A program made the translations under genes and the position numbers. Below, one piece after another: positions 13,881 through 21,655 of a stretch of DNA of 23,015 bases. The notes beneath the pieces were generated by a model, which saw only the letters and a program-made list of their open reading frames with translations, did not search any database and was not told the origin of the DNA. How positions within the stretch are numbered: position 1 is the first letter of the stretch; each line of letters begins with the position of its first letter. Location of the stretch: positions 1-23,015 of the forward strand of contig JADGHD010000009.1 in NCBI GenBank assembly GCA_019689615.1, in the 5' to 3' direction. This stretch comes from Frankia sp. Its GTDB lineage: Bacteria; Actinomycetota; Actinomycetes; Frankiales; Frankiaceae.

Positions 13881-15803
13881 ATGTGCGGGATCATCGGCTA
13901 CGTCGGAGAGCAGTCCGCGCTGGATGTCACGCTCGGCGGCCTACGCCGGCTGGAGTACCGCGGGTACGACTCGGCCGGCATCGCGGTTGTCGGGGCGGGC
14001 GCGCTGCGGGTCGTGCGGCGGGCGGGGAAGCTGTCGAACCTGGAGAAGGCACTCGCCGAGACCGACGACGGGGCCGTGGTCGGCGAGGCGATGGCCGGCA
14101 CCACCGGGATGGGGCACACCCGCTGGGCGACGCACGGCGGGCCCACGGACACCAACGCGCACCCGCACACCGACTGCACCGGCGCGATCGCCGTGATCCA
14201 CAACGGCGTCATCGAGAACTTCACCGCGCTGCGGTCCGAGCTGTTCGGCGCCGGGCACGAGCTGGCCAGCGAGACCGACACCGAGGTCGTCGCCCACCTG
14301 CTGGAGGCCGAGCTGGGCCGGCCGGGCGCTGGCGAGCTCGCGGCGCTGGCCGCGGCCGAGGGCGGCGACGGCGGCCGCCACCCGCTGACCGAGGCGGTCC
14401 GCCGCGTCTGCCAGCGGCTGTCCGGCTCGTTCACCCTGGTCGTGCTGCACCGTGACTTCCCGGACGTGGTGGTCGGCGCCCGGCGCAACAGCCCGCTCGT
14501 CGTCGGGCTGGGCGCCGGGGAGACCTTCCTGGCCAGCGACGTCGCCGCGTTCATCGCGCACACCCGGCAGGCCCTGGAGATCGGCCAGGACCAGATCGTC
14601 GAGGCGCGCCGGGACGGCGTGCGCATCATCGACTTCGCCGGCGAACCGGTCGAGGGCCGGCCGTACCACGTCGACTGGGACGCCAGCGCCGCCGAGAAGG
14701 GCGGCTACCCGTACTTCATGCTCAAGGAGATCAGCGAGCAGCCGGCGGTGCTGGCGGACACGCTGCGCGGGCGGCTGTCGTCGGATGGCGCGATCGTCCT
14801 CGACGAGGAGCGGCTGTCCGGTGAGGACTTCCGCGACATCGACAAGGTCTTCATCGTCGCCTGCGGCACCGCCTACCACGCCGGCCTGATCGCCAAGTAC
14901 GCGATCGAGCACTGGACCAGGCTGCCGTGCGAGGTCGAGATGGCCTCCGAGTTCCGCTACCGCGACCCGGTGCTTGACCGGTCGACGCTGGTGGTGGCGA
15001 TCAGCCAGAGCGGGGAGACCCTCGACACGCTGATGGCCGTCAAGCACGCCCGCGAGCAGAAGGCCCGGGTGCTGGCGATCTGCAACACCAACGGCTCGAC
15101 GATCCCGCGCGAGTCCGACGCCGTGCTCTACACCCGCTGCGGCCCCGAGGTCGGGGTGGCGGCGACCAAGACGTTCCTCGGCCAGGTGGCCGCCTGCCTG
15201 CTGGTCGGGCTGTTCCTCGCGCAGGCCCGCGGGATCCTCTACGGCGACGAGGTCGGCGCCTACGTCGAGAAGCTGCAGCGGATGCCTGACCTCGTCGCCC
15301 GCACCCTGGGCACGGTCGGCCCGGTCAGGGAGCTGGCCAGAAGCCTCGCCGGCGCGCGCACGGTGCTCTTCCTCGGCCGCCACGTCGGCTACCCGGTGGC
15401 CCTGGAGGGCGCGCTGAAGCTCAAGGAGCTCGCCTACATGCACGCCGAGGGCTTCCCGGCCGGCGAGCTCAAGCACGGGCCGATCGCGCTGGTCGAGCAG
15501 GGCGTGCCGGTGGTCGTCGTGGTGCCCTCGCCGCGCGGGCGGGCGGTGCTGCACGACAAGGTGGTCTCGAACATCCAGGAGGTCCGGGCGCGCGGCGCGC
15601 GCACGATCGTCATCGCGGAGGAGGGAGACCACCTGGTCGAGCCGTTCGCCGACCACCTGATCCGGGTGCCCGCGACGCCGTCGCTGTTCGCCCCGCTGGT
15701 GACCACGATCCCGCTGCAGGTGTTCGCCTGCGAGCTGGCGCTGGCCCGCGGCCTCGACGTCGACCAGCCGCGCAACCTGGCCAAGTCGGTCACGGTGGAG
15801 TAG
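13881..15803 (+). CDS. glmS: Glutamine-fructose-6-phosphate aminotransferase (isomerizing)
   Basis: GlmS makes glucosamine-6-phosphate from fructose-6-phosphate and glutamine, the first committed step to UDP-GlcNAc. The protein is 640 residues. Cys2, exposed after removal of Met1, is the glutaminase nucleophile (MCGIIGYVG). The class II amidotransferase domain continues with HTRWATHGGPTDTNAHPH at about 79-96. The first SIS domain has CGTAYHAG (about 328) and SQSGETLDTL (about 375); the second has ALEGALKLKELAYMHAEGF. The C-terminal PRNLAKSVTVE carries catalytic Lys635. A Gly/Ala-rich stretch of about 20 residues near 155-170 in the glutaminase domain looks like an insertion. It has no ribosome binding site. 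Confidence 0.97.
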   Translation: MCGIIGYVGEQSALDVTLGGLRRLEYRGYDSAGIAVVGAGALRVVRRAGKLSNLEKALAETDDGAVVGEAMAGTTGMGHTRWATHGGPTDTNAHPHTDCTGAIAVIHNGVIENFTALRSELFGAGHELASETDTEVVAHLLEAELGRPGAGELAALAAAEGGDGGRHPLTEAVRRVCQRLSGSFTLVVLHRDFPDVVVGARRNSPLVVGLGAGETFLASDVAAFIAHTRQALEIGQDQIVEARRDGVRIIDFAGEPVEGRPYHVDWDASAAEKGGYPYFMLKEISEQPAVLADTLRGRLSSDGAIVLDEERLSGEDFRDIDKVFIVACGTAYHAGLIAKYAIEHWTRLPCEVEMASEFRYRDPVLDRSTLVVAISQSGETLDTLMAVKHAREQKARVLAICNTNGSTIPRESDAVLYTRCGPEVGVAATKTFLGQVAACLLVGLFLAQARGILYGDEVGAYVEKLQRMPDLVARTLGTVGPVRELARSLAGARTVLFLGRHVGYPVALEGALKLKELAYMHAEGFPAGELKHGPIALVEQGVPVVVVVPSPRGRAVLHDKVVSNIQEVRARGARTIVIAEEGDHLVEPFADHLIRVPATPSLFAPLVTTIPLQVFACELALARGLDVDQPRNLAKSVTVE

Positions 15804-15875
15804 CGGTCGCCCCCGGTGGAGTAGCGGTCGCCCCGGTGGAACAGGGGTCGGCCCCGGTGGAGCAGGGGCCGGCCT
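15793..15875. repeat. Four-copy 20-21 bp tandem repeat starting inside glmS
   Basis: Four units begin at 15793, 15814, 15834 and 15855. Each starts CGGTGGA and continues with a variant of GTAGCGGTCGCCC. The first unit includes the last codons of glmS (GTG GAG) and its TAG stop. The second repeats that stop in phase with the unit (15822-15824); in the third and fourth TAG has become CAG. A degenerate fifth part reaches the stop of the minus-strand gene. It looks like tandem duplication of the glmS 3' end followed by decay. Confidence 0.75.
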
Positions 15876-15878
15876 CGG

Positions 15879-16415
15879 TCAGTCGGCCTGGCCGTTGGCG
15901 CTGACGGCGCGCTGGTGGTGCCACTGGACGGTGGCGTCCCACAGCGCGTCGGCGAGCTCCTCGCTGTCGTCGGCCAGCCGCAGGACCAGGTCGACCAGCT
16001 CGGACCGGGGCAGCCCGGACAGGAACACCCCGATCGCGGCGCGGACGTGGTCGTCCTCGGCCGGGTCGTCCTCGGCGTCGTCGGGCTGCACCGAGCCGGT
16101 CGCCGCGAGGGCCACGGCCACACCGTGCGGGCACAGCCCCGACCCGCCCGCCGGCCGGCAGGAGCACTCCTGGCGCGGGCCGTCGTCCCCGACCGCGAGC
16201 GCGACCGCGAACTCCCCGTCGTCGTCCACGGTCCCCGAGGCGTCGTTCGGCCGGATCCGCAGGTCGGCGACCCGGCCGAGGAGCGCCAGCCCCACGCCAC
16301 GGGTGAAGGCCTCGGCACCGGCCAACGCCGCGCAGGCGGTCTCGGTGAACGCCGCCTCGAGCGGTGTGAGGACGACCTCGTCGTGTGGGCCGTCCCCGGA
16401 AACCCTGATGATCAC
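15879..16415 (-). CDS. Small SWIM zinc-finger protein
   Basis: The 178-residue protein has Cys84, Cys86, Cys95 and His97 in the arrangement CxCx8CxH (ECSCRP, then GLCPHG), the SWIM zinc-finger pattern. SWIM domains bind zinc and are thought to bind DNA or proteins. Residues 1-83 contain a predicted beta-rich part typical of the region before SWIM fingers. Residues 108-125 are acidic, and the rest, with LPRSELVDLVLRLADDSEEL, looks helical and resembles the segment after SWIM in longer bacterial proteins. The partner or target is unknown. The GTG start at 16415 has no ribosome binding site, but TAGGAT lies six bases upstream, suggesting a leaderless mRNA. It converges on glmS and diverges from alr. 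Confidence 0.8.
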   Translation of the reverse strand: MIIRVSGDGPHDEVVLTPLEAAFTETACAALAGAEAFTRGVGLALLGRVADLRIRPNDASGTVDDDGEFAVALAVGDDGPRQECSCRPAGGSGLCPHGVAVALAATGSVQPDDAEDDPAEDDHVRAAIGVFLSGLPRSELVDLVLRLADDSEELADALWDATVQWHHQRAVSANGQAD

Positions 16416-16421
16416 TATCCA

Positions 16422-16427
16422 ATCCTA
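16422..16427 (-). promoter_or_regulatory. Possible -10 of the SWIM gene (leaderless)
   Basis: On the minus strand TAGGAT is followed by six bases and then the GTG start, so the transcript would begin at the start codon. No clear -35 is seen. Confidence 0.4.
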
Positions 16428-16485
16428 TGGCCGCACCCGATGGCGGGTAGCGGGCGGTCACCCATGGTGGCGACGGCCCGGCCGG

Positions 16486-16491
16486 TAGCGT
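16486..16491 (+). promoter_or_regulatory. Possible -10 of alr
   Basis: TAGCGT fits the actinobacterial -10 pattern and would start transcription near 16498, about 25 bases before the alr ATG. An in-frame GTG at 16490 overlaps it, which argues against that GTG as the alr start. Confidence 0.35.
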
Positions 16492-16522
16492 GGACACAGC
16501 GCAACCGGTCACGGGAGGCACG

Positions 16523-17665
16523 ATGGGACATCTGGTAGCCGCGCCCCGGGCGTGCGCCGTCGTGGACCTCGACGCGGTCCGGGAGTCGACCGCGACGCTC
16601 GTCGCCCGCGCCGGCTCGGCAGCCACGATGGCCGTGGTCAAGGCCGACGGCTACGGGCACGGCATGGTCCCGTGCGCGCGGGCGGCGCTGGAGGCCGGCG
16701 CCAGCTGGCTCGGCGTCGCCGTGCTGGAGGAGGCGCTCGCCCTGCGCGCCGCCGGCATCACCGCACCCGTGCTGGCCTGGCTGACCGCGCCGGGCGAGCC
16801 GCTGCCCGACGCGGTCGCCGCGGACGTCGACCTGTCGGCGTCGGCCGAATGGGCCCTCGACGAGATCGCCGCGGCCGCGCGGGCGGCCGGGCGGCCGGCC
16901 CGGGTGCACCTGAAGGCCGACACGGGCCTGGGCCGGGCCGGCGCCGCCGCCGGCGACTGGCCGGCGCTGTGCGACGCCGCCGCGGCCCACCAGGCCGAGG
17001 GGCTGCTGGACGTCGTCGGCGTGTGGAGCCACTTCGCCTTCGCCGACGCCCCCGGCCACCCGACCGTCCAGGGGCAGATCGGCCGGTTCAGGGAGGCCGT
17101 CGACATCGCGGAGAAGGCCGGGCTTCGCCCGCAGGTGCGCCACCTGGCCAACTCGGCGGCCACCCTGGTCAGCCCCGAGGCGCACTTCGACCTCGTCCGC
17201 CCCGGGATCTCCGTCTACGGCCTGTCGCCCGGCCCGGACGTCGGCCGGTCAGCCGAGCTGGGCCTGCGCCCGGCGATGCGGCTGAGCGCCCGGGTGGCGC
17301 TGGCCAAGCGGGTGCCGCCGGGCCAGGGCGTGTCGTACGCGCACCGCCACGTGACCGCGGCGGAGACGACGCTGGCCCTCGTCCCGCTCGGCTACGCCGA
17401 CGGCGTGCCCCGCTCGGCGACCAACCTCGGCGAGGTGCTGCTCGCCGGCCGCCGCCGGCGCATCGCCGGCACGGTGTGCATGGACCAGTTCGTCGTGGAC
17501 GTCGGCGACGACCCGGTGTCGGCCGGCGACGAGGTGGTGCTGTTCGGCCCGGGCGACGACGGCGAGCCCACCGCCGACGACTGGGCCGCCGCCCTCGGCA
17601 CGATCAACTACGAGATCGTCACCCGCATCGGCTCCCGCGTCCCCCGCGTCCACCTGAACGGCTGA
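16523..17665 (+). CDS. alr: Alanine racemase
   Basis: This pyridoxal-phosphate enzyme interconverts L- and D-alanine and supplies D-Ala for peptidoglycan. It is 380 residues. Lys40 in VVKADGYGHG forms the Schiff base with the cofactor, and Tyr272 in GVSYAHRHV is the opposite catalytic base. Lys131 and Arg138 (HLKADTGLGRAG) and CMDQ (319-322) are also conserved. The ATG at 16523 is chosen because GGGAGG lies four bases upstream. In mycobacteria alr is followed on the same strand by tsaE, tsaB, rimI and tsaD; here those genes are about 2.4 kb away and on the other strand. Confidence 0.96.
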   Translation: MGHLVAAPRACAVVDLDAVRESTATLVARAGSAATMAVVKADGYGHGMVPCARAALEAGASWLGVAVLEEALALRAAGITAPVLAWLTAPGEPLPDAVAADVDLSASAEWALDEIAAAARAAGRPARVHLKADTGLGRAGAAAGDWPALCDAAAAHQAEGLLDVVGVWSHFAFADAPGHPTVQGQIGRFREAVDIAEKAGLRPQVRHLANSAATLVSPEAHFDLVRPGISVYGLSPGPDVGRSAELGLRPAMRLSARVALAKRVPPGQGVSYAHRHVTAAETTLALVPLGYADGVPRSATNLGEVLLAGRRRRIAGTVCMDQFVVDVGDDPVSAGDEVVLFGPGDDGEPTADDWAAALGTINYEIVTRIGSRVPRVHLNG

Positions 17666-17729
17666 TCGCGGTCCGTGGCCCCAGCGGGCCGGGCACGGGC
17701 CGGCCGGGCCTGTCGGCGACCGGGTGCCG

Positions 17730-17770
17730 CCACATCCCGCGATCAGGCCCGCCGTGATCGCGGGATGTGG
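17730..17770. terminator. 16-bp perfect inverted repeat, bidirectional terminator
   Basis: CCACATCCCGCGATCA (17730-17745) and its exact reverse complement (17755-17770) are separated by nine bases (GGCCCGCCG). It lies 64 bases after the alr stop and 25 bases past the stop of the convergent minus-strand gene. That position fits a bidirectional terminator, though neither side has a T-tract. It is the longest perfect inverted repeat I found in the window. Confidence 0.55.
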
Positions 17771-17795
17771 GCCAGGGCTGCCGGGCCGGGATGGG

Positions 17796-18077
17796 TCAGT
17801 GGTGGTGGCCGCAGCCGCCCGGGTTCGCCGTGCCGCCGAACGCGCCGCGGCCGGGTCGGACACGGATCATCTTCGGCGCGGCTGCCGCCGCTCTGGCCTG
17901 CTCGGCCTGCTCTCTGGTCATCAGCGTGAGCATGACCGGCCCGTCCGGCTGCGGCGGTGCCGCCGGCGTCTCGGCCAGCTCGTCGAGCTCGTCGGCGTCG
18001 TCCGGCTCCTCGTCGATCGTCGGCACGGCCGGTGCCGTCCGGGCGGACCGCCGGCCGCCAAGCCACCGAAGCCTCAC
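17796..18077 (-). CDS. Small protein with C-terminal GGCGHHH
   Basis: The 93-residue protein is not recognised. It starts with a basic stretch (MRLRWLGGRRSAR), has an acidic segment (IDEEPDDADELDELAE) at about 21-36, a short helical stretch LTLMTREQAEQARAAAAAPK near 50-69, and a Gly-rich end GGTANPGGCGHHH. The terminal Cys and three His could bind a metal. I call it real because GAGGAGAGGTGAC, close to an ideal ribosome binding site, directly precedes the GTG start. Overlapping plus-strand frames have no such support. No signal peptide is seen, so it is probably cytoplasmic. Confidence 0.65.
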   Translation of the reverse strand: MRLRWLGGRRSARTAPAVPTIDEEPDDADELDELAETPAAPPQPDGPVMLTLMTREQAEQARAAAAAPKMIRVRPGRGAFGGTANPGGCGHHH

Positions 18078-18090
18078 GTCACCTCTCCTC

Positions 18091-18176
18091 GCCGTTCGTC
18101 CGTGTGCCGTTCATCGTCTGCCGTTCATCGTCTGCCGCTCGTGTGTCTGCCGCTCGTCGCCTCGCGCTCGGTCGCC
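18091..18176. repeat. 14-15 bp tandem repeats upstream of the small protein gene
   Basis: Two perfect adjacent copies of TGCCGTTCATCGTC (18105-18118, 18119-18132) are flanked by a partial copy (18091-18104) and three diverged copies of 14-15 bases (to 18176). The array starts about 14 bases from the GTG of the 93-residue gene, directly upstream of its ribosome binding site, so it would lie in its mRNA leader or promoter. Confidence 0.7.
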
Positions 18177-18600
18177 GCGCCCGCTCGGGGCGGGCCAGCC
18201 GTGCCCGCAATGCCCCGGCCGGCGCGGTCGCCGTCGCGTTCCCGCTGACGGGTCGCCGGGGGTCACGGCACCGGCCGCACCGCCGGCTACCGGCGCACCC
18301 GTCGACGACGGTAGTTCCCGTTCGCGGGCCCGTCCCGACGACGCGTGGGCGGCCATGCCGCACTGCCTCGCTGCCCGGTCCACATCGGGCCAACCCGGCG
18401 ATGCCGGCGATCGCGGGTGTGATGCTGTTCACGAAGCCGGCGAACGGGAAGGTGGTGCGGCGGCATGCGAAGGCCACACAGCGCGCTGGGCCGGGGCCCG
18501 GGCCGGGCCGCGGGGCCCGGCTGGTCCTGGCGGGCGCGGGCGGCGAGCTTGTGGGCGGCGGCCGGCGCGGCGGGTGTCGGGCGTCCGGCGGTGCCGGCGC
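18177..18600. other. Stretch without a recognisable gene
   Basis: All six frames are open over long distances because of the GC content, but none has a ribosome binding site, a recognisable domain or conserved composition. A very GC-rich low-complexity block of G/C runs lies near 18489-18522. It separates the divergent 93-residue gene and the membrane-anchored protein gene, so promoters for both may be here; I see no clear -10 or -35. Confidence 0.5.
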
Positions 18601-20004
18601 ATGCCCGCGCACGGTGAGCCGGTGCGGCCGCACGACGAGCTGGCGTCCGCCCGGCCGGAGCGAGCGCCGGCCAGCCGGCGCCGCCGGTGGCTGATAACCG
18701 GAGCGGGGCTGGTGGCCGTGGCCGCGGCGGTGGCCGGGACGGTCGTGGCCGTCGTCATCGACGAGCGGCCGGCCGGGCCGTCGTGCGACCGCCAGGACGT
18801 CGTGTGTTCCCGGGAGTTCGCCCTGGCCGTGCGGACGGACCCGGACCTGGTCCCCGCCGACCCGGCCGATCCGGGCAGCCCGCCGCTTGGTTCGCGCTAC
18901 CTGACCGACCGGGCGATCGACGACATCCCGGCGCCGCCGGACGGCCGGGACGACTGCCGTGGCCGCTCGGCCTGGGCGGTGTCGATCGGGGCCGTGCCGG
19001 TGGACCGGGCCCCGGTCCTGATCGAGGTCACCGCGCGCTCCGACAGCCGGGTCCGGCTCGTCGGGTTCTCGGTGCACCGGGACGCCCCGACGGCCCCGCC
19101 GGTCCGGGGCCGGCTGCTCAGCTGTGCCAGCAGCGGGCGGGCCGAGCCGATCGCGGGCCGGTTCGTCGAGCTCGACCTCGGCCGCAGCACCTCCAGCCTC
19201 ATCCCGCCGGTGCCCGCCGGCGGGCCCGGTGCCGCCGAGGTCGAGGTGGCGCCGGGCCAGACGGCGTCGCTGCTGGTCGCCGGGACGACGGACGGGTGCT
19301 ACTGCCGCTGGCGGATCGAGGCGGTGCTCGAGGTCCGCGGCGAGCGGCACGTGGTCACGATCGGCCCGGACGGCCCGCGGGCCGGGCCGGCCGAGAGCAA
19401 CCCGGACCAGCCGTCGTTCGCCACGACCGCCCCCGAGCTCGCCGTCCCCTACCGCTATCTCGACGGGGCGTGGCGGCTCGCCGACGACGGCGGCCCTCCG
19501 GGCGAGCGGCCATGCCCGCTGCTCACGCTCGACGAGGTCGCGGCGGCGTTCGGCGCGACCGAGGCGGTGCAGCTCGGCATGCGGGAGGGCACCGTAGCGG
19601 GAGCGTCCGGCCTGCCCGGCTACGGCCTGGCCTGCTGGTGGCAGGCCGACCCGGTGCTGTGGGAGCTGGGCGACCTGAACGCGAACGCGCTGCAGATGGA
19701 CAGCGCGGCGGCCGCGCGAGAGGAGTACGACCAGACCCGGGCAGGGCTGGCCACCCAGCGCTTCACCGGCTGCGAGCCGGCGGGCCCGGCCGACGGCGCC
19801 CTGCGCGAGGTGCGGCCGGTTCCGGGCGTCGGCGACGAGGCAGTCGCGGCCCCCGGCCAGCTGCTGGCCGTCGAGGACAACCTGGTCGTCAATGTCACCC
19901 TGTGCGTTGCCGGCCCGCGCGCCGCCGGGGAGCCCCTGCCGCCCGCGGTCCCCGGCGACATCGACACCCTCGCCAGCCTCGGCGCCGCCATCGTCGGCGA
20001 CTGA
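18601..20004 (+). CDS. Membrane-anchored protein, DUF3558-like C-terminal half
   Basis: With the ATG at 18601 the protein has 467 residues. A basic stretch (ASRRRRW) precedes one hydrophobic segment at about 30-52, so it is an N-terminally anchored protein facing outside. Residues 60-290 form a Cys-containing domain I cannot name. From about 300 the sequence (CPLLTLDEVAAAFGA, then GLACWW, GVGDEA and DNLVVNVTLC) resembles the DUF3558 family of actinobacterial surface lipoproteins; this is pattern recognition only. No lipobox is seen. No ribosome binding site precedes 18601, so the start is uncertain; an in-frame GTG at 18574 is possible. Its stop is only 16 bases from that of the convergent tsaD. 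Confidence 0.7.
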   Translation: MPAHGEPVRPHDELASARPERAPASRRRRWLITGAGLVAVAAAVAGTVVAVVIDERPAGPSCDRQDVVCSREFALAVRTDPDLVPADPADPGSPPLGSRYLTDRAIDDIPAPPDGRDDCRGRSAWAVSIGAVPVDRAPVLIEVTARSDSRVRLVGFSVHRDAPTAPPVRGRLLSCASSGRAEPIAGRFVELDLGRSTSSLIPPVPAGGPGAAEVEVAPGQTASLLVAGTTDGCYCRWRIEAVLEVRGERHVVTIGPDGPRAGPAESNPDQPSFATTAPELAVPYRYLDGAWRLADDGGPPGERPCPLLTLDEVAAAFGATEAVQLGMREGTVAGASGLPGYGLACWWQADPVLWELGDLNANALQMDSAAAAREEYDQTRAGLATQRFTGCEPAGPADGALREVRPVPGVGDEAVAAPGQLLAVEDNLVVNVTLCVAGPRAAGEPLPPAVPGDIDTLASLGAAIVGD

Positions 20005-20020
20005 CCGCCCCGGCCGCGGC

Positions 20021-21052
20021 TCAGGACAGCGGGAGCGTCGACGACGCCGGCAGGCCGAGCGGGGACGGGGGGACGCCGGCGGCGACCGCGAGGGAGCCGA
20101 GGGCGGCGACCATCGCGCCGTTGTCGGTGCACAGGCCGGGGCGGGGGACCCGCAGGGTGATGCCGGCCCGCTCGCAGCGCTGGGCGGCCAGCTCACGCAG
20201 GCGGCTGTTGGCCGCCACCCCGCCGCCGATGACCAGCGTGTCCACGCCGTGCGCCGTGGCGGCGGCGACCGCCTTCGCGGTCAGCACGTCGACGACGGCC
20301 TCCTGGAAGGACGCGGCCACGTCGGCGACCGGCACCGGCTCGCCCGCCAGCCGGCGCGCCTCGATCCAGCGGGCGACCGCGGTCTTCAGGCCGCTGAAGG
20401 AGAAGTCGTAGCTGCCGTCGCCGGCCTTGCCCCGGGGGAAGGGGATCGTCGGCGAGCCCGCGCGGGCGGCGCGGTCGATCGGCGGGCCGCCGGGGAACGG
20501 CATCCCGAGCAGGCGGGCGACCTTGTCGTAGGCCTCGCCGGCCGCGTCGTCGACGGTGGCGCCGAGCGAGACGACCGGCCTGGTCGCCAGGTCCTCGACG
20601 AGCAGCAGCGACGAGTGGCCGCCGGAGACGAGCAGCGCGACCGACGGGGACGGCAGCGGGCCGTGCTCCAGGGTGTCGACGGCGACGTGCGCGGCCAGGT
20701 GGTGCACGCCGTACAGCGGGACGCCGAGGGCGAGCGCGTACGCCTTGGCCGCGGCCACCCCGACCAGCAGCGCGCCGGCCAGCCCCGGGCCAGCGGTCAC
20801 CGCGACGGCGTCGATGTCCGCCGGGCGGGCGCTGGCCTCGGCGAGGGCGCGCTCGATCGTCGGCACCATCGCCTCCAGGTGGGCGCGGGCCGCGATCTCC
20901 GGGACGACGCCGCCGTAGCGGGCGTGCTCGTCGACGGACGAGGCGAGCGCGTCGGCGAGCAGCACGCCGTCACGGACCAGCCCGACGCCGGTCTCGTCGC
21001 AGGACGTCTCGATTCCGAGGACCAGCGGTCCCCGTCCGTTCGGCCGGGTCAT
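20021..21052 (-). CDS. tsaD: tRNA t6A threonylcarbamoyltransferase TsaD
   Basis: TsaD transfers threonylcarbamoyl from its adenylate to A37 of tRNAs that read ANN codons, working with TsaB and TsaE. The protein is 343 residues with the Kae1/TsaD fold. GIETSCDETG lies at residues 13-22, and the metal-binding HxxxH motif is His118-Leu-Ala-Ala-His122. VSGGHSSLLLV, FSFSGLKTAV, GGGVAANSRLR and the C-terminal CTDNGAM metal and nucleotide motif follow. The ATG shares four bases with the rimI stop (ATGA), indicating translational coupling. Confidence 0.97.
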   Translation of the reverse strand: MTRPNGRGPLVLGIETSCDETGVGLVRDGVLLADALASSVDEHARYGGVVPEIAARAHLEAMVPTIERALAEASARPADIDAVAVTAGPGLAGALLVGVAAAKAYALALGVPLYGVHHLAAHVAVDTLEHGPLPSPSVALLVSGGHSSLLLVEDLATRPVVSLGATVDDAAGEAYDKVARLLGMPFPGGPPIDRAARAGSPTIPFPRGKAGDGSYDFSFSGLKTAVARWIEARRLAGEPVPVADVAASFQEAVVDVLTAKAVAAATAHGVDTLVIGGGVAANSRLRELAAQRCERAGITLRVPRPGLCTDNGAMVAALGSLAVAAGVPPSPLGLPASSTLPLS

Positions 21053-21633
21053 CGCGCTCCTTCTCCCTCCACCGCCTGCTCAGCGGCCGTTCCCGGGGCG
21101 TGCGCTGTCTCGCCCACCGGGTCGCCGTGCCGGCGGTTCAGCTCCGCCTCGAACTCGGCGAGGCGGGCTCCGTAGCCCGGGGTGTCGATCGGGCGGACCC
21201 GCATCACGTACGCGTCGCCACCCGACGGCTGGTAGTAGCCCCGGCGCAGGCCGACGTCGACGAAGCCCAGCCGGCTGTACAGGGCGCGGGCGGCCAGGTT
21301 GTCGCTGCGGACCTCCAGCCCGCAGCTGCGCGCCCCCGCCCGGCGGGCCTCCCGCAGCAGCGCCAGCATCAGCCGGCCACCCAGCCCCTGCCCGCGCGCC
21401 GCCGGGGCCACGCCGACGGTCTGGACGTAGGCCTCGTCCTCGACCAGGGCCAGGCCGGCGTACCCGACGATCCGCCCGCGGCGCAGCGCGACGATGTAGT
21501 GGCGCGCCGGGCCCTGGGCGAGCTCCGACCAGAACATCTCCGGCGTCCACGGGTCGACCGTGAAGACCTCCCGCTCCAGCCGGGCCACCTCGTCCAGGTG
21601 CCACCAGCGCAGCGGCACCAGTTCGGTCACCAC
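21049..21633 (-). CDS. rimI: Ribosomal protein S18 alanine N-acetyltransferase RimI
   Basis: RimI is a GNAT enzyme that acetylates the N-terminal alanine of ribosomal protein S18. The protein is 194 residues with the GNAT fold at about 1-147. VQTVGVAPAARGQGLGGRLM holds the acetyl-CoA binding motif, and SDNLAARALYSRLGFVDVGL and RGYYQPSGGDAYVMR are typical of RimI. About 45 extra residues at the C-terminus are Ala/Glu-rich and not part of the fold. There are two consecutive GTG codons at the start, so it may begin one codon later. It starts 22 bases after the tsaB stop and overlaps tsaD by four bases. Confidence 0.93.
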   Translation of the reverse strand: MVTELVPLRWWHLDEVARLEREVFTVDPWTPEMFWSELAQGPARHYIVALRRGRIVGYAGLALVEDEAYVQTVGVAPAARGQGLGGRLMLALLREARRAGARSCGLEVRSDNLAARALYSRLGFVDVGLRRGYYQPSGGDAYVMRVRPIDTPGYGARLAEFEAELNRRHGDPVGETAHAPGTAAEQAVEGEGAR

Positions 21634-21655
21634 GGCCCCGGCGGCCGGCAGGCGC

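Noticed and set aside
17663..17763. Direct repeat TGATCGCGG at the alr stop and in the inverted repeat arm
   Set aside because: Nine bases in GC-rich DNA about 90 bases apart can occur by chance; no target-site duplication or element lies between.
17767..18600. Longer version of the membrane-anchored protein starting at 17767
   Set aside because: It would cover the inverted repeat arm, the minus-strand gene with a strong ribosome binding site and the 14-bp repeats, and put the membrane segment in the middle of the protein.
18079..20196. Very long minus-strand reading frame of about 700 codons
   Set aside because: It is antisense to the membrane-anchored protein gene and overlaps tsaD; its composition (Arg/Pro/Gly-rich) is typical of shadow frames in GC-rich DNA.
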